The translations under genes and the position numbers were made by a program. The notes below the pieces were generated by a model that saw nothing but the letters and a program-made list of their open reading frames with translations, was not told the origin of the DNA and ran no database searches. A stretch of DNA of 64,000 nucleotides, from NCBI RefSeq assembly GCF_910592395.1, contig NC_088315.1, positions 1,492,501 to 1,556,500 on the forward strand, written 5' to 3'. Below, piece by piece: positions 1 through 10,686 of this stretch (position 1 is its first letter; each line of letters starts with the position of its first letter). This DNA comes from Lineus longissimus (Eukaryota; Nemertea; Pilidiophora; Heteronemertea; Lineidae).

Positions 1-441
1 TGGACGCTTAATCGTCCATTGTGGCCTGATCAGGTAGCATTGGCTACTCTTGTTCATCACTTTAGGCGAGGGCTGTCCATTCTTACCGTTGAACCAACGA
101 GGTTTTCATGTTTTTTGTTTGGTTGCCACGTTGATGGAGGTCCTTTGCCAGCAATAAACCATGATTTAGAGGGAGAACTTGGGTGTAGGATTAGGTGACC
201 AGGAGGAAAACGTACCTATTCGCCTCCATGTACCTGCTCATGTAGCAACAGACTCAATGCTGATCACTCATAACGATCTCCGCAAGTGTTGCGGGGTGGT
301 TTTGGACATGTCTGTGTACGTGTCTCCACGTTCGATGACATCCCCAATCAATAACAAAGTTTTAATTAATACAGTGCTAATTAACGAAATTCTATAACAT
401 TGTGAAGAAACCGTTTCGGCTACAAAGTAGTAATCTCCATG
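1..441. repeat. Direct repeat, copy 1 (truncated by the window edge)
   Basis: This segment recurs almost base for base at 1354-1792. The copies differ by a handful of substitutions and small indels, for example aaaccatgattt versus aaaccgtgattt and catgtacctgctc versus catgtgccgctc. Copy 1 starts at the window edge on the second half of a palindromic motif, so the repeat probably continues to the left. No convincing coding frame is shared by the two copies. The high identity suggests a recent duplication or a homogenised array. Confidence 0.9.
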
Positions 442-641
442 TCTGTCACACGCAGACACATGCATTCCCTGGCAGTGGCCAATCAACGTCACCACGGTGC
501 CTAACAGCATTAGGCTACCAATGCAATACCTCTCCAATCATGTCTGTCACACGCAGACACATGCATTCCCTGGCAGTGGCCAATCAACGCCACCACGGTG
601 CCTAACAGCATTAGGCTACCAATGCAATACCACTCCCTATG
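441..641. repeat. 101-bp tandem duplication, two copies
   Basis: A 101-bp unit starting at gtctgtcacacgcagac (441) is repeated at 542 with only a few differences. The start of the unit is itself a small inverted repeat, GTCTG and CAGAC around a 7-nt loop. The unit continues through a segment containing ctggcagtggccaatcaacg. It is present between the two copies of the large direct repeat but absent after copy 2, so it was inserted or amplified once only. Overlapping short open frames here follow the repeat period and are not taken as genes. Confidence 0.88.
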
Positions 642-950
642 TAGCCGACCCCAAAATTGCCCTGAAATATTACTGTTGCCCCAAGAACCCCAGGAGGGAG
701 GGATTATTCTGCAGCTTGGTAATATATACTGGCATCGTATCAAATACTGGAATCCTCTGGCCGGTGGCCGATGGGAGGAAGGACTTTCGTTTGAATTGCA
801 TCCGAGTCAACGTTTAGGCGCTTTTCTATGGATATCCGTACGGACGAAGGACAATCTCCAAGGTTTACCGCGATGACTGATGTGAACGCTCATCACCTTA
901 CGCAGAGGTACAAGGACATGCGTTTGTCCAATCGTCTGTTAGCTTCAAAA

Positions 951-1374
951 GCATCCAATGGATGCTAAATCGCCAGTGAAGACCATAAACTGTTCGTATC
1001 AGTTTTCCCTTCATCTCTTCGAGGTTGCCGTCCGTTGCGGACAGTGTAGGATCTTGTGCCAAAGAAGCAACTTTTCTCCAAAAGCATCCATTAATAGACG
1101 CTAAATCGTCCATATATAAGTCTTTGACTGCTTGAATCAGATTTCTAATCATCTCTTTGACGGACGCTGCCGTCCAATGGACGCTAAATCGTCCGTAGGA
1201 TATGTTGCAAACTCGTATATAAATATATGTTTTCTCCCAAAGAGGCCTGATCATTTTCTTGTTCATCACTTATAAGATAAGGGTTGTCCAATGGACGCTA
1301 AATCGTCCGTACGACTGATTGTGAAATAAACTGTCTTCTCCCAAAGCACCCAATGGACGCTTAATCGTCCATTG
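951..1374. repeat. Iterated interrupted palindrome GGACG-N6-CGTCC
   Basis: A motif of the form atggacgctaaatcgtcc recurs about every 80-140 bp, near 954 (degenerate), 1094 (degenerate), 1175, 1290 and 1354, and once more at 1. At 1351-1374 the arms are nine perfect base pairs (CAATGGACG and CGTCCATTG) around a 6-nt spacer. A 123-codon minus-strand frame crosses these motifs, but it reads them in different frames (GRFSVHW in one, DDLASI in another). That argues for a repeated DNA motif rather than a protein repeat. Confidence 0.75.
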
Positions 1375-1792
1375 TGGCCTGATCAGGTAGCATTGGCTAC
1401 TCTTGTTCATCACTTTAGGCGAGGGCTGTCCATTCTTACCGTTGAACCAACGAGGTTTTCATGTTTTTTGTTTGGTTGCCACGTTGATGGAGGTCCTTTG
1501 CCAGCAATAAACCGTGATTTAGAGGGAGAACTTGGGTGTAGGATTAGGTGACCAGGAGGAAAACGTACCTATTCGCCTCCATGTGCCGCTCATGTAGCAA
1601 CAGACTCAATGCTGATCACTCATAACGATCTCCGCAAGTGTTGCGGGGTGATTTGGACATGTCTGTGTACGTGTCTCCACGTTCGATGACATCCCCAACC
1701 AATAACAAAGTTTTAATTAATACAGTGCTAATTAACGAAATTCTATAACATTGTGAAGAAACCGTTTCGGCTACAAAGTAGTAATCTCCATG
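1354..1792. repeat. Direct repeat, copy 2
   Basis: Second copy of the ~440-bp repeat that begins at position 1. The offset is about 1353 bp at the left end and 1351 bp at the right end. It ends at gtaatctccatg, after which the two copies diverge completely. Copy 2 has the complete palindrome at its left border, which copy 1 lacks only because the window begins there. Confidence 0.9.
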
Positions 1793-2079
1793 CGATTATT
1801 GTTTAAGATTGTCTCCATTACTATGTGATTACAGCGCACAATAGAAGATGCCCATGGCCTCTCTTGAGACAGCCCACCCACGGCGGTGAGCAATGACCAA
1901 AATTATGAAATCAATCAAGTGGTGTATTCCTACTGCAAATAAAGAAAATTGACACAACTCATGAAAACTGAGATCTGGCAATGCCATCGACTACGCGGCG
2001 TTGTCACGGACCAGATGTAGTCGTTTAAATATTTAATAAGAACGCTAGCATATTTTTTCATGATTAACTTGAATCATTT

Positions 2080-2116
2080 GACTCCAGCTTTCGATCCTTA
2101 GTGGATCTTCCTCAAG
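2080..2116 (-). other. Hammerhead-like fold, probably decayed
   Basis: Read on the minus strand, the order is a TTGAGGA box, then a perfect 5-bp stem GATCC/GGATC closed by ACTAA, then GAAA and GCTGG. That is the order of a hammerhead core (CUGANGA, stem II, GAAA). The core has U in place of the invariant C, an extra A before stem II, and no good stem III next to the AGTC. Similar boxes occur in Penelope-like retroelements and related repeats. If it belongs to that group it is unlikely to cleave. It could also be chance. Confidence 0.25.
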
Positions 2117-2196
2117 AGTGACGGAAAAAAGATTTGAGCAGAAAAAAAGAAGTGAAAAAAATATTTGTATTCATCTTTCCGTGCAAGAAATAGAAG

Positions 2197-2238
2197 GAAA
2201 GGACGTACGTACGTAGATTGAAATCACGTACGTCTTTC
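2197..2238. repeat. Inverted repeat rich in ACGT
   Basis: The left arm gaaaggacgtacgt pairs with the right arm acgtacgtctttc, giving 13 bp with one bulged base around a ~15-nt loop. The arms contain overlapping ACGT palindromes. No flanking duplication is obvious, so the function is unknown. Confidence 0.6.
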
Positions 2239-5200
2239 TACGAAGATCCTTGACCTTACTGCAGCGCAGTTAGCATCTTTTCGGACAAACAACCCTAATG
2301 AAGCAAGCGACTCAAAACTGAGGCTATCGATCAAATTAATTGGATTCTGCAGAGACATTGTAAGGGGAAACCTAATTATTTGGTGATTTTGAAGTCCAAA
2401 CACGACTGAATGTGCACATACGGGCGGTCAGTCTTTGTCCGCTCGAATACCCGGGCAGCCAAGCGCATTTGGCCGCGGGGTGGTAACCTAGTCTGCTCGC
2501 TTCAGTATCATCATGCTGCTCTGCTACTCGTAATGATTCCTTTTTTAACTAAATTTGGGCTTTTTTGTTTCTAATCTCAGGGTCGCTGCAACTCCGTTTC
2601 GGTACAAAATGGTTTTGGAAAGATTCTAGAATGACACATTTCAGGTATTCTGTGGAAACTCGATGGATGGCCCTGACGGATGAGGACGCTTTGCTACCAG
2701 CACGGACTTCGCCTTGCTAACTACCAGCACGGACTCGAAGGCAACAGTTCTAGGGTCGGTGGCCAGGCAACGCCACTTATCACTCATTTACCATCGACAG
2801 AAACTGACAGAGAAACCGACTGAGAACTTCCATAGATTAGAAAGGTTTCGAAACTGATTTGTAACCGTGCATTTCTCGCAATCTCTCCAGTAACCGCTAT
2901 TTCTCTTTCTGCGAGGGCGAGGATGCCGGCACGTCCCTTTGTTGACACACACCTGACTAAGCATTACATACAACTCCGCCTGATGTGTCATCGCCAGGAA
3001 TCGGAAGCGTTGAACTAGAAATCTGGCTAATTCGCGCGGACAGAAATACATTTTCAAATGCAGTTAACTGCATTAGTGTTGGCAGGGCTTCGCTTTGGCT
3101 GTTTTGGTGAAGGCATCACTACGCAGATGCTGTGCATGCCAAGGCGTTGTAGTCTTAATGAAAACAGCCTCAATTCAGAGACTCGCGATTGGAAATTCCA
3201 GAGCAATGACTCGATGTATCAATTCCTTCGATAAGGACTGAGAGGCATGGGACATGGAGAGGGGCATTGCATTGCTCGTGCGAACTTCACTTTAATAGGC
3301 AAATCTTTCTTCATTTCCCGCTCTTTCGCCGGGTTTGCGGAACTCAAAAGCCTGAGTTCTGTTTTGATTTGGTGAAATGCGCTCGGAAATCAACTCATCA
3401 TCCCGCTCTTCATCCGAAGGGAACTATAAAAGAATACAGAAAACTTTATGGTTAAAATACCAGCCAATAATGAATCACTGATGAAAGAAGTCCTAATAAT
3501 TAGTCAGATATGTTGCTAACGCCTTAGCTCACGCTCCTCCGACGCGAACTATTCGAATTGCGACGGGAAGCTAAATAACTGTTTCCCCGCACGAACGATA
3601 CATAATGAAAAGCATTGCTCTGTGTGTGTTATAGGATTACTTCTTAGCATGAGCCTCGTCCTCTCACGAGATCGCGTGAGAATGATCTTTGAACGGATCG
3701 TTTGATTACAGGTGGATTAATGGAGTCACAACGAATGAGAGTAAATCACACTGATTTACATGAAATCATTTGTACTTCCGGCCGCACCGGAAGTGACGTC
3801 TGATTCATTGGAATGCGTGGGAATCATAGTCAGGGATGGAATACGACGTTTCGTTCATGCTTCGACTCGTCTTGAATATGACACTCGATCACCTTGTGGT
3901 ATTAACATCTTCAACTGTGTTGCAGTGATAATATCCCGCAGCAACATGAACATACATTATAAATAACTGCTCTTCATAATTTACTCAAGAGTCGTTGTCC
4001 AAATTATTGTTGCCAAATATTATGTTTCGTCCAATGTGCTCTTCTAAATATTATGAATATTCTGACCAAGTCAAGTCCAGTGGTGACTACTCCGTCAACA
4101 ATGAATTGAGATATCGGTTATGATAACTGAGTCTGTAACACTAATCAATCTCATTGCTGTATTCCGCTGAGACTAATATTGGCAATTGTTAAGTACATAG
4201 CCAGTCACAATATAACATTAAGAACACGAGCAAGATCAACTATCAAACATTTAGGTAATAAATACACCAAGAACAGGGTAATGACAACTCTCTCATGTCT
4301 CTGGTTGCACAATACCTCTGCCGCGATTGGGTTGAAAGTGGTTCTGTGACCTATGTTCAGTATTGCTATAATTAACAACGGAAATCATATTTTCGTTATT
4401 TCGTAAGAAAATGCTCCGGGCGGAATATTTGCCAGAATCGCGTCAACGTAGTCAGCTTAAGGTCTAAACGATCACAGGTCTTACCCGAAGCACGATTTGG
4501 AGGGATTTCCGGTCGTATGGTCCAATCAGAAGTACTAAAGTCTGCGCCACCGGTGCGGCCACCAAGTATGAGCCAATCACGATTTGGTGTAGTGAGAATC
4601 ATGGTTTGTTTTGGAAAAGTCGTTGTTGGTACAGTGAATATTTTGGATCTCCGTGGCCAGGCGGGTTCTTTTATTTGAATCATCCATCGATTGTCCGCTA
4701 TGTTTATTGATTAGGAGAAACGACATCCAATCCAATCGGGGAATATTAGAAACGGATGAAGGCAAGAAGGGCATTTCCTTGTCTCAGGTATGGAAAGAAT
4801 GCATCAGAACCCAAGGAATGCAGCCATATCGTCAGCGCCCTGGGGACATGCATATCCACGCCTTTTGATGAATAAAACATTCAATCCACTCCAAATAAGT
4901 CTCATGAAGGGTGATATCATGCATCTTGTACAGAGATTTATACAGATGTGAACATTATTTTGCTTTGTTCGATGTGGATTGACAACAAAAAGCTGTTGGC
5001 TAGTTTATTCCAACGGAGTCTTCGGTTAAAGCAAGTTGTGGGCAAGAAATACATTAAGCGGGTTTCGCAACCCCCTCCGAACGACAAAAATACGAACTGG
5101 GAAGGTCTGGCGTGTCATCTAGTCCTGTTTTAATTGATTTACGCCGCACTCCGAAATCATTTTCTTAGGTATACGAGGAATCGGGGAAGTGACCAAAAAG

Positions 5201-6764
5201 TTATCGATAATTTACTTCATACAATGTACTCTGTACTTCGTACTTCGTCGTTCGTAACTTTTTGCAAGGGTTGCGAAATCTGCCTATCGTTAGGATGGGC
5301 GGATAACATGCTTTCCTTGGTTCAGTTCAACTATTCCAGAAACAGTAATGTTACTGTCATGAGTGCACATAAAGTCCAAGTAACTTAGTCTGGTTGACTT
5401 GTACTAAAGCTGGTGATGACAAGTATCGACAGTTGCGAGACAATTCGTGGATGGGTGACTATTGGTGTATAATCGTGAGAAGTGTGGGCCCCGGGGGATG
5501 CTTCATAGTCTTCCCATGTTCTTGCAAATACGATTGTCTCTCCAGCAACTGTCTGCGCCAATGATTCATCGTTCTAGTGAGCAAAGTTTTAAAGTACGAT
5601 TGTTGCAACATTTCTAATCCCACGCGGGAAGTCCATATCCTAACCGAGACGACAAAATGCCATACGAGATTGGAAGGATATTGTCGAGATGTTGATTTGC
5701 TTATCTCGAAATCAGCTTCCATCTGCTTGCTTAGTCTTACAACCAGTGCATGCCATTGCAGTTTCGTCGGACAATATGCTCGCTGCTGCAAAGCCAAATC
5801 ACGAGTTACAGTAGTAATGTACTTTCACATGACGAAAGTAAGCACAACAACCCAAGGCATACAGATACGTCTCGTCCCCACGTTCCTATAATTACACACC
5901 AGATTACACTGGCACCCATCTCTTTCGCCGATGGGGACGGATCCAAATAAGGTTGCTCATGACGTGTCCAAATGCAATTTGGTTGAAGAGAGGCAGAAGT
6001 GTCAGGATCAATGCTGAGTGAAATATATCACAGTGACAACTGGAATCTAATAACTAAGATCGCTCTTAGCTAAGGAAACTAGTGGCTGGCTTCAACATAT
6101 TACTGTCTTCTAGTAGGAGCAAGTAATATGATTAAGAGTGGAGTGTATTCGATTGTCCACTGTTGTGATACGGGATGAACAAAAACAAAACGATGTGCAT
6201 GTCTACATATTGAAGGCAGTAACCGATATATACGCCAAGGAACTTATCAGTCCTAAAAAAAACTACAGAATTCCTAAACTTTCGGTGGGGTTCTTAGAAT
6301 TCTGTATTACTTGATCGATTTTGTAGGATTCAAATATGAGTTGAGTCATCGCCCATGCAAACAACCAAACAAGAAGTGTTTTGAAGGTTGGCTACCATAT
6401 TTGGAGTAATCGATACAACTAATAGCTATACTATCGCGACTGTTTGCCGTTTTTCTAAGCCAAGATCCATCCACTGGGGGTCTAGCACAATGTTCCATGT
6501 CATCAACCCCCGCGGATACCATAAGCGAAGTGTTTTATACTGGTGATTCTAAGTGATTCTGACATAATACATTCACCTCGAGTTACCATTCAATACAGCT
6601 TATTCTATCACGTATCTTGACAAAGCCAGGACCCGGGGGACGCTGCAACAGACGGGAAAATAGAGGAGATTCCATAATGGTGATTTTTCATTCTGGCATC
6701 CTGTTGTCAGGAACCCAATTCAAACTCTATCGTACAAAATGAATGCCTCTGCGGGCGATGTCGT

Positions 6765-6795
6765 CACGTGATTGAAAACCGGAAGAGCCGCCATT
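6765..6795. promoter_or_regulatory. Possible TATA-less promoter cluster: E-box, ETS and YY1-like sites
   Basis: Within 31 bp there is a CACGTG E-box, ACCGGAAG (ETS core) and GCCGCCATT (YY1-like). A TGACGTG half-CRE follows and then a strong acceptor-like tract, ttcttgttttctgcag, ending at 6842. The short frame after that acceptor (18 codons to a TAG) is too small to prove an exon. This arrangement is common at animal housekeeping promoters, but no transcript start can be shown. Confidence 0.3.
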
Positions 6796-6955
6796 AACCG
6801 CTTTGTGCGGCACTGACGTGCATTATTTCTTGTTTTCTGCAGATCTAATGTGACCACGACGCACCTGAATGGTTTATTTGATAACACGAGTGTGGTGTAG
6901 AGAGATAAATTTGTTTGATCAATTAATTATCACGACTGGCCGAGAATTTGCAAAT

Positions 6956-7026
6956 GTAACTTTGCGCAGGTGTGTGGGAGTAGAGCTACTACAATGGAGG
7001 TCTACGTGTAAACCACGCAAAGTTAC
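6956..7026. repeat. 71-bp hairpin with an 11-bp perfect stem
   Basis: GTAACTTTGCG (6956-6966) is the exact reverse complement of CGCAAAGTTAC (7016-7026). Inside are shorter pairings, GGT/ACC and GTAGA/TCTAC, so most of the 71 nt can fold as one interrupted stem. The length would suit a small RNA precursor or a foldback remnant. The internal loops are large, so a microRNA is not claimed. Confidence 0.55.
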
Positions 7027-7744
7027 GATCATGATTAGCAACAGTCCTAGCATCCGTATTTTGAACATGGTATATGACTTGCGTGGGAGAAGCTTCCCCC
7101 CTTTGTCTTTCTCAGGACTAAGATCAAATATCCCTCTTCACATTGTCAACAACCCATCCCCGCTCATGATCATTGAGTTCCACTTCTCTCATCCTACTTG
7201 TGCGAAGTCTTACTGCTCAAGTGTTTTGTTATTGCTGATGATGAGCCGGCGGTAGTAAGAAGACAAAGAGTTTTAATAATGGGCACACTGATATGGACAA
7301 GAAGTTTCAAAGGTTTCTTCAAGTATCAGGTCAATGCTGAATGCTTTGTGAAAGTAATGGTCAAACTCAATGACAGGACACACCCTCGTTTTGTAGATTA
7401 GGATGTTCAAGAAAATACAGATTTTTGTACAGTTTGCCTTGGTCACAGTTTTTCATAATGCATGTAGAGAACTATACAAGATATTTTCAAAAGCAATGAG
7501 ATCGAAGAGTCGCCTTTAAGAAAGATCAGCTATCCTGACGATCGAAGCAAGTTAACTCCTAAATTGCTAGCATGCACCGAGGCTAATGATATAACAATTG
7601 CTATCAGTGTAGTAACGTCTTTATCATATCGATCATCAATCAGTCAATCATCTTCTCCTATGAAAGGTGACAGGGTGCGTTTAAAACCTTAGCCTGCTTG
7701 TGAGAACTCATGGTGTTCATATGAACTCATGTGGCCGCGCTAAA

Positions 7745-7868
7745 GTAGTAGAGATACCTCTACGAAGGTAAGGTTCATGTGCCCGGCGCGCTGATTAGTA
7801 GAGATGACAGTGCTGAGGTAAGGTTCATGTGCTCGCGCTTAGTAGTAGAGATGCATGTACGGAGGTAA
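7745..7868. repeat. Tandem copies of the inverted-repeat element's end motif
   Basis: The motif agtagagat followed within ~20 bp by gaggtaaggttcatgtgc occurs about three times with a spacing near 50 bp. The last copy runs into the left inverted repeat of the element at 7839-8486. The end motif has therefore been duplicated outside the left terminus. Confidence 0.6.
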
Positions 7869-8486
7869 CATAGTTGGTGGAGAAAGTGACAGTCATATGC
7901 TAACCTGCTGCACGTGTCAGTCTGTGCAACGTAACTGAGAATGTTTAGTTTATATCTTCATAGAAGACGTTTCAACTACGTCATAAGTAGAAGGCGTCAT
8001 GTTGCTGCCCTTTCTTGTTTCGTTAATCTTGCGCCTTTTTGAGCAAGAGCTGGTTGTCAACATTATTATTTACGATTTACTGTGCTTAAGTAGCTTTAAA
8101 GAGAGCTTTAGAATCACAATGCACCAACATGCACAAGAGCACAGGTGACTAACTGATCCTAGATAAATACTATAATGAATTGATCATCAGGGGCTTTATC
8201 CTCACTATCCGGGGACTTATGAGCGCATCAAACTGGGATGTAGCGTTACTATGGCAATTAATCCCCGTCAACAATGGTCTAGCTCATAAGTGCAGTCCCG
8301 GAATGCGACTCCCGAGTAAAATAAGCCGATTTTGACATATCGAATTTGGTACGATTGAGCTCATGTGATTAACATTCTCAATCACGTTGTACAGACTGAC
8401 ACCGCAGGCAGGTTAGAATATCAGACTCACTTTCCTCACGTACCAACAGTGTTACTTCTAAACAGGCATCTCTACTACTATGCTTA
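7839..8486. mobile_element. Non-autonomous inverted-repeat (foldback/TIR) element
   Basis: The left arm (about 7839-7946) and the reverse complement of the right arm (about 8370-8486) align over roughly 110 bp at about three-quarters identity. Shared blocks include agtagtagagatgc, taacctgc, gtcagtctgt and gagaatgtt. The interior of ~420 bp is unrelated and has no transposase frame, so the element would depend on proteins made elsewhere. Because the extra end motifs on the left blur the border, I cannot define a target-site duplication or assign a superfamily. The divergence between the arms suggests an old copy. Confidence 0.65.
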
Positions 8487-8489
8487 GGA

Positions 8490-9570
8490 CAGCCACTCTG
8501 TTTCCAACGGTCTGTTCGAATGAAAATCCAGATCTCAAAACGGCATATAAGCTATCAAATGATTAGTTTATGTCACCCATATATAACTATATCACACTTC
8601 CTCGAACCCTGTGTTCCAATAGTCAATCACACTGCCACTCGCCTGAAGTCAGAGCAAACATGCTTTTCTCCGCACCCAAAGTTAAACTCAAATGATCACC
8701 TGTCTCAACTTTGATCTAATCCGCCCAGGGCTCTGTCGTGACTCAGATCTGATGCTGTACCATTCAGTTAGAATACAGTGCATTAACCTGAGAAGGCTGT
8801 AAGTAGGCGACCCGGGGAATGGCTAAGGAGACTGACTTCAAAAGGGACAAAGCAAAATGTCAGATCACTTTATCTCAGAGCAGACGATGAAAAGTGTTTT
8901 CTTCTACTTCTTCTAACGTAGTTTCTCAAGATGTTTATTTGCATTTGAACAGTCTACGCAGCGGATTTTTTCTTTCATAAAAAGCATTTCAGGCTGAAAC
9001 AGTTATTTGAGGTCGGGCTCGGTTTAAGTATTCTGTGAAGAACAGATCTATCGCAACTGTCAAGTTATGGGGTACACATATCGATGAGTTTGAAACATCC
9101 GGTTCTAGAGGCACAACATGAGTCAAACTCACTTCCTTCCGGGCCGAGCAATGCTGGACATTATTGCATCATTGACAAAAGTTGTTGCCGTTTATGAAAA
9201 GGTCGAATTCCGTTCCGCACATCTGACGCCTCCTGTATGCAGAAGGGTCGTGACTTCCAGTCATCTTCAATCAATAACCGAACGTTATTGCGCGCTTATC
9301 GATACCGGCAGACGCTGGTGTCTTCCTCCCAATAATAAAAGTCAGCTAAGATACGCGATAGAGATGACAAAATAGCTGTATGGCCAGAAATGAATCCTTT
9401 CTAGTGTAAAATATCTGTAAAATTACGACCGAGCCTTTACACGGCTTCGTCTTCTTTGACTTTTGTTTTGCCTCAGGTTTGGTTGTTATACGCTTGAGTA
9501 TGTAACCCCGTCACTTCTCTACCATTTCAAGGGATGTCGTTCAGAAGGCCCGGCCACGGGGCAGACAATC
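8490..9570. other. No supported gene
   Basis: Ordinary AT-leaning DNA. A plus-strand open frame at 9118-9375 (85 codons, ATG after gcacaac) has no recognisable domain, no good donor and no transcript support, so it is not called. I see no repeat or RNA structure in this stretch. Confidence 0.45.
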
Positions 9571-9866
9571 TGTCTAAAAATAACACCATCATATTTAAAG
9601 CTGAAGCCACAAATTATAGTACAGTAGTTTGTCCTCTTTGTATCAATTCGGAGATAAAAATCAAGAGAATATGAAATTCTTAGTCATGTTACTACCGCCC
9701 ACAATGTCCTATCAGAATGCGACATCCCGTCACCCAGGACCCATGCCCGTCACCTGACTAACACCCTGCCACTAGAATCTATTATCCTCTCGTAATGAGT
9801 TCGTGATGAGAGACTTAGGCCCCGAGATCACTAAAGGAATGACAAAGAGCATTACAGGGGATTTAC

Positions 9867-9954
9867 CCGTCTTCTCCTCTTCGCTGGAACCTGAGAAGGT
9901 GAGCTCATTGTCACAGCAAAACGAGACAAAATAGGACCGGATTTCGTGCGCCAT
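9867..9954 (-). CDS. Candidate first coding exon, unknown protein
   Basis: On the minus strand, ATGGCGCACGAA opens a frame of 29 codons plus one base that reaches a donor-like GGGTAAAT (gt at 9866-9865). The peptide begins MAHEIRSYFV and includes an acidic stretch, SSEEEK. If the donor is not used the frame runs to a TAG at 9772 for 60 residues in total. A possible next exon begins at 9573 after a pyrimidine tract, ggtgttatttttag, in matching phase, and reaches a stop after 14 codons. The start overlaps two CAAGATGGCG motifs, which are frequent at real starts but also in repeats, so this is only a candidate. No family is recognised. Confidence 0.25.
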
Positions 9955-9971
9955 CTTGATCCGCCATCTTG
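9948..9971 (-). promoter_or_regulatory. Paired YY1-like sites (AAGATGGCG, twice)
   Basis: CAAGATGGCG occurs twice on the minus strand, 13 bp apart. The motif matches the YY1 consensus and the usual context of a start codon near a transcription start. The proximal ATG is the start used for the candidate exon 9867-9954; the distal ATG is in another frame and stops after 18 codons. Confidence 0.35.
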
Positions 9972-9984
9972 CTAAGCCCATAAG

Positions 9985-10686
9985 GGAGTTCCAGCCTGAT
10001 TACTTTGTGTGTGTTTATCTGATGCGATGATTGTAGATGGTTCAGCCCTTGAAGACTGGAATCTCATACACTTTCTATACACGTCTTTTTTGGAAAGTAC
10101 AGGAGACTGAAGGCAACTTGTGATGAGCACATTTATCAATCTTGTAATACCAAAGAAAGGAGGTTACATGTACATTAACCCTTTGACATTTGGTAGCAAT
10201 CGCGAATTCCCTTTTATCTTCTCAGAAAAGGTGAAAAGTCATTGCATCCTTTTAAACGAACACTCCTATGTATCTATCATTACGTTCAAAAAATTTCAAC
10301 ATCTTAGCGTCGCTCGTGTTTGCCCTGAAAATCCATCCAAAAATGACCCAAAATGATATATTGTCATAATTGATATCTAGACATGTCAAAACCAATAAAA
10401 CACTGCCAATGTAGTTGTTGATGTCGTACGGATGCTGCATGCAAAAATCAGCTCACAATTCCAACCGCTTTATGGTTTTTCAAACATTTGGTAAATTTTT
10501 GCAAAATTCTGCCATCAAACTCAAAAAGGGGCCTTGGATCCAGGGCCCATAAGACCATCCACGAGCATGAATGTATAGGACTGAAAAGCCTGGAAGACCT
10601 GGGTACAAGGTATTTTTAAAGTGGTCTGCATCCGCAAACTGTGCGTGATATATCACTGAAAATGCGGGATATTGATGATAGATACA
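9985..10686. other. No supported gene
   Basis: AT-rich sequence. A plus-strand frame at 10120-10356 and its minus-strand shadow have no motif. The segment 10500-10650 (around ggatccagggcccataag) has repeat-like composition, but I cannot find a second copy in this window. Confidence 0.4.

Larger units (their letters stand above)
1793..6760. other. Non-repetitive stretch with no supported gene
   Basis: Mostly featureless AT-leaning DNA. Small structures are listed separately (2080-2116 and 2197-2238). An acceptor-like site (ttgtttctaatctcag) ends at 2580 and is followed by an open frame of about 40 codons to a TAA near 2719, but nothing else supports an exon. The tetradecamer ttaccagcacggac-like motif is doubled near 2694-2735. 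Other open frames (for example 3760-3966, 4396-4683, 5459-5797) have no recognisable motif. Confidence 0.5.

Noticed and set aside
898-1269. 123-codon minus-strand open frame with apparent repeats
   Set aside because: The repeats are the DNA palindrome read in different frames, so it is not a conserved protein repeat.
1870-1895. ATGGCCTCTC frame ending at CG|GTGAGC as a first exon
   Set aside because: Only about ten codons, in repeat-adjacent sequence, with no partner exon.
2581-2721. Open frame behind the acceptor at 2580
   Set aside because: It stays open for about 40 codons, but no upstream partner exists and the downstream part overlaps a small direct repeat.
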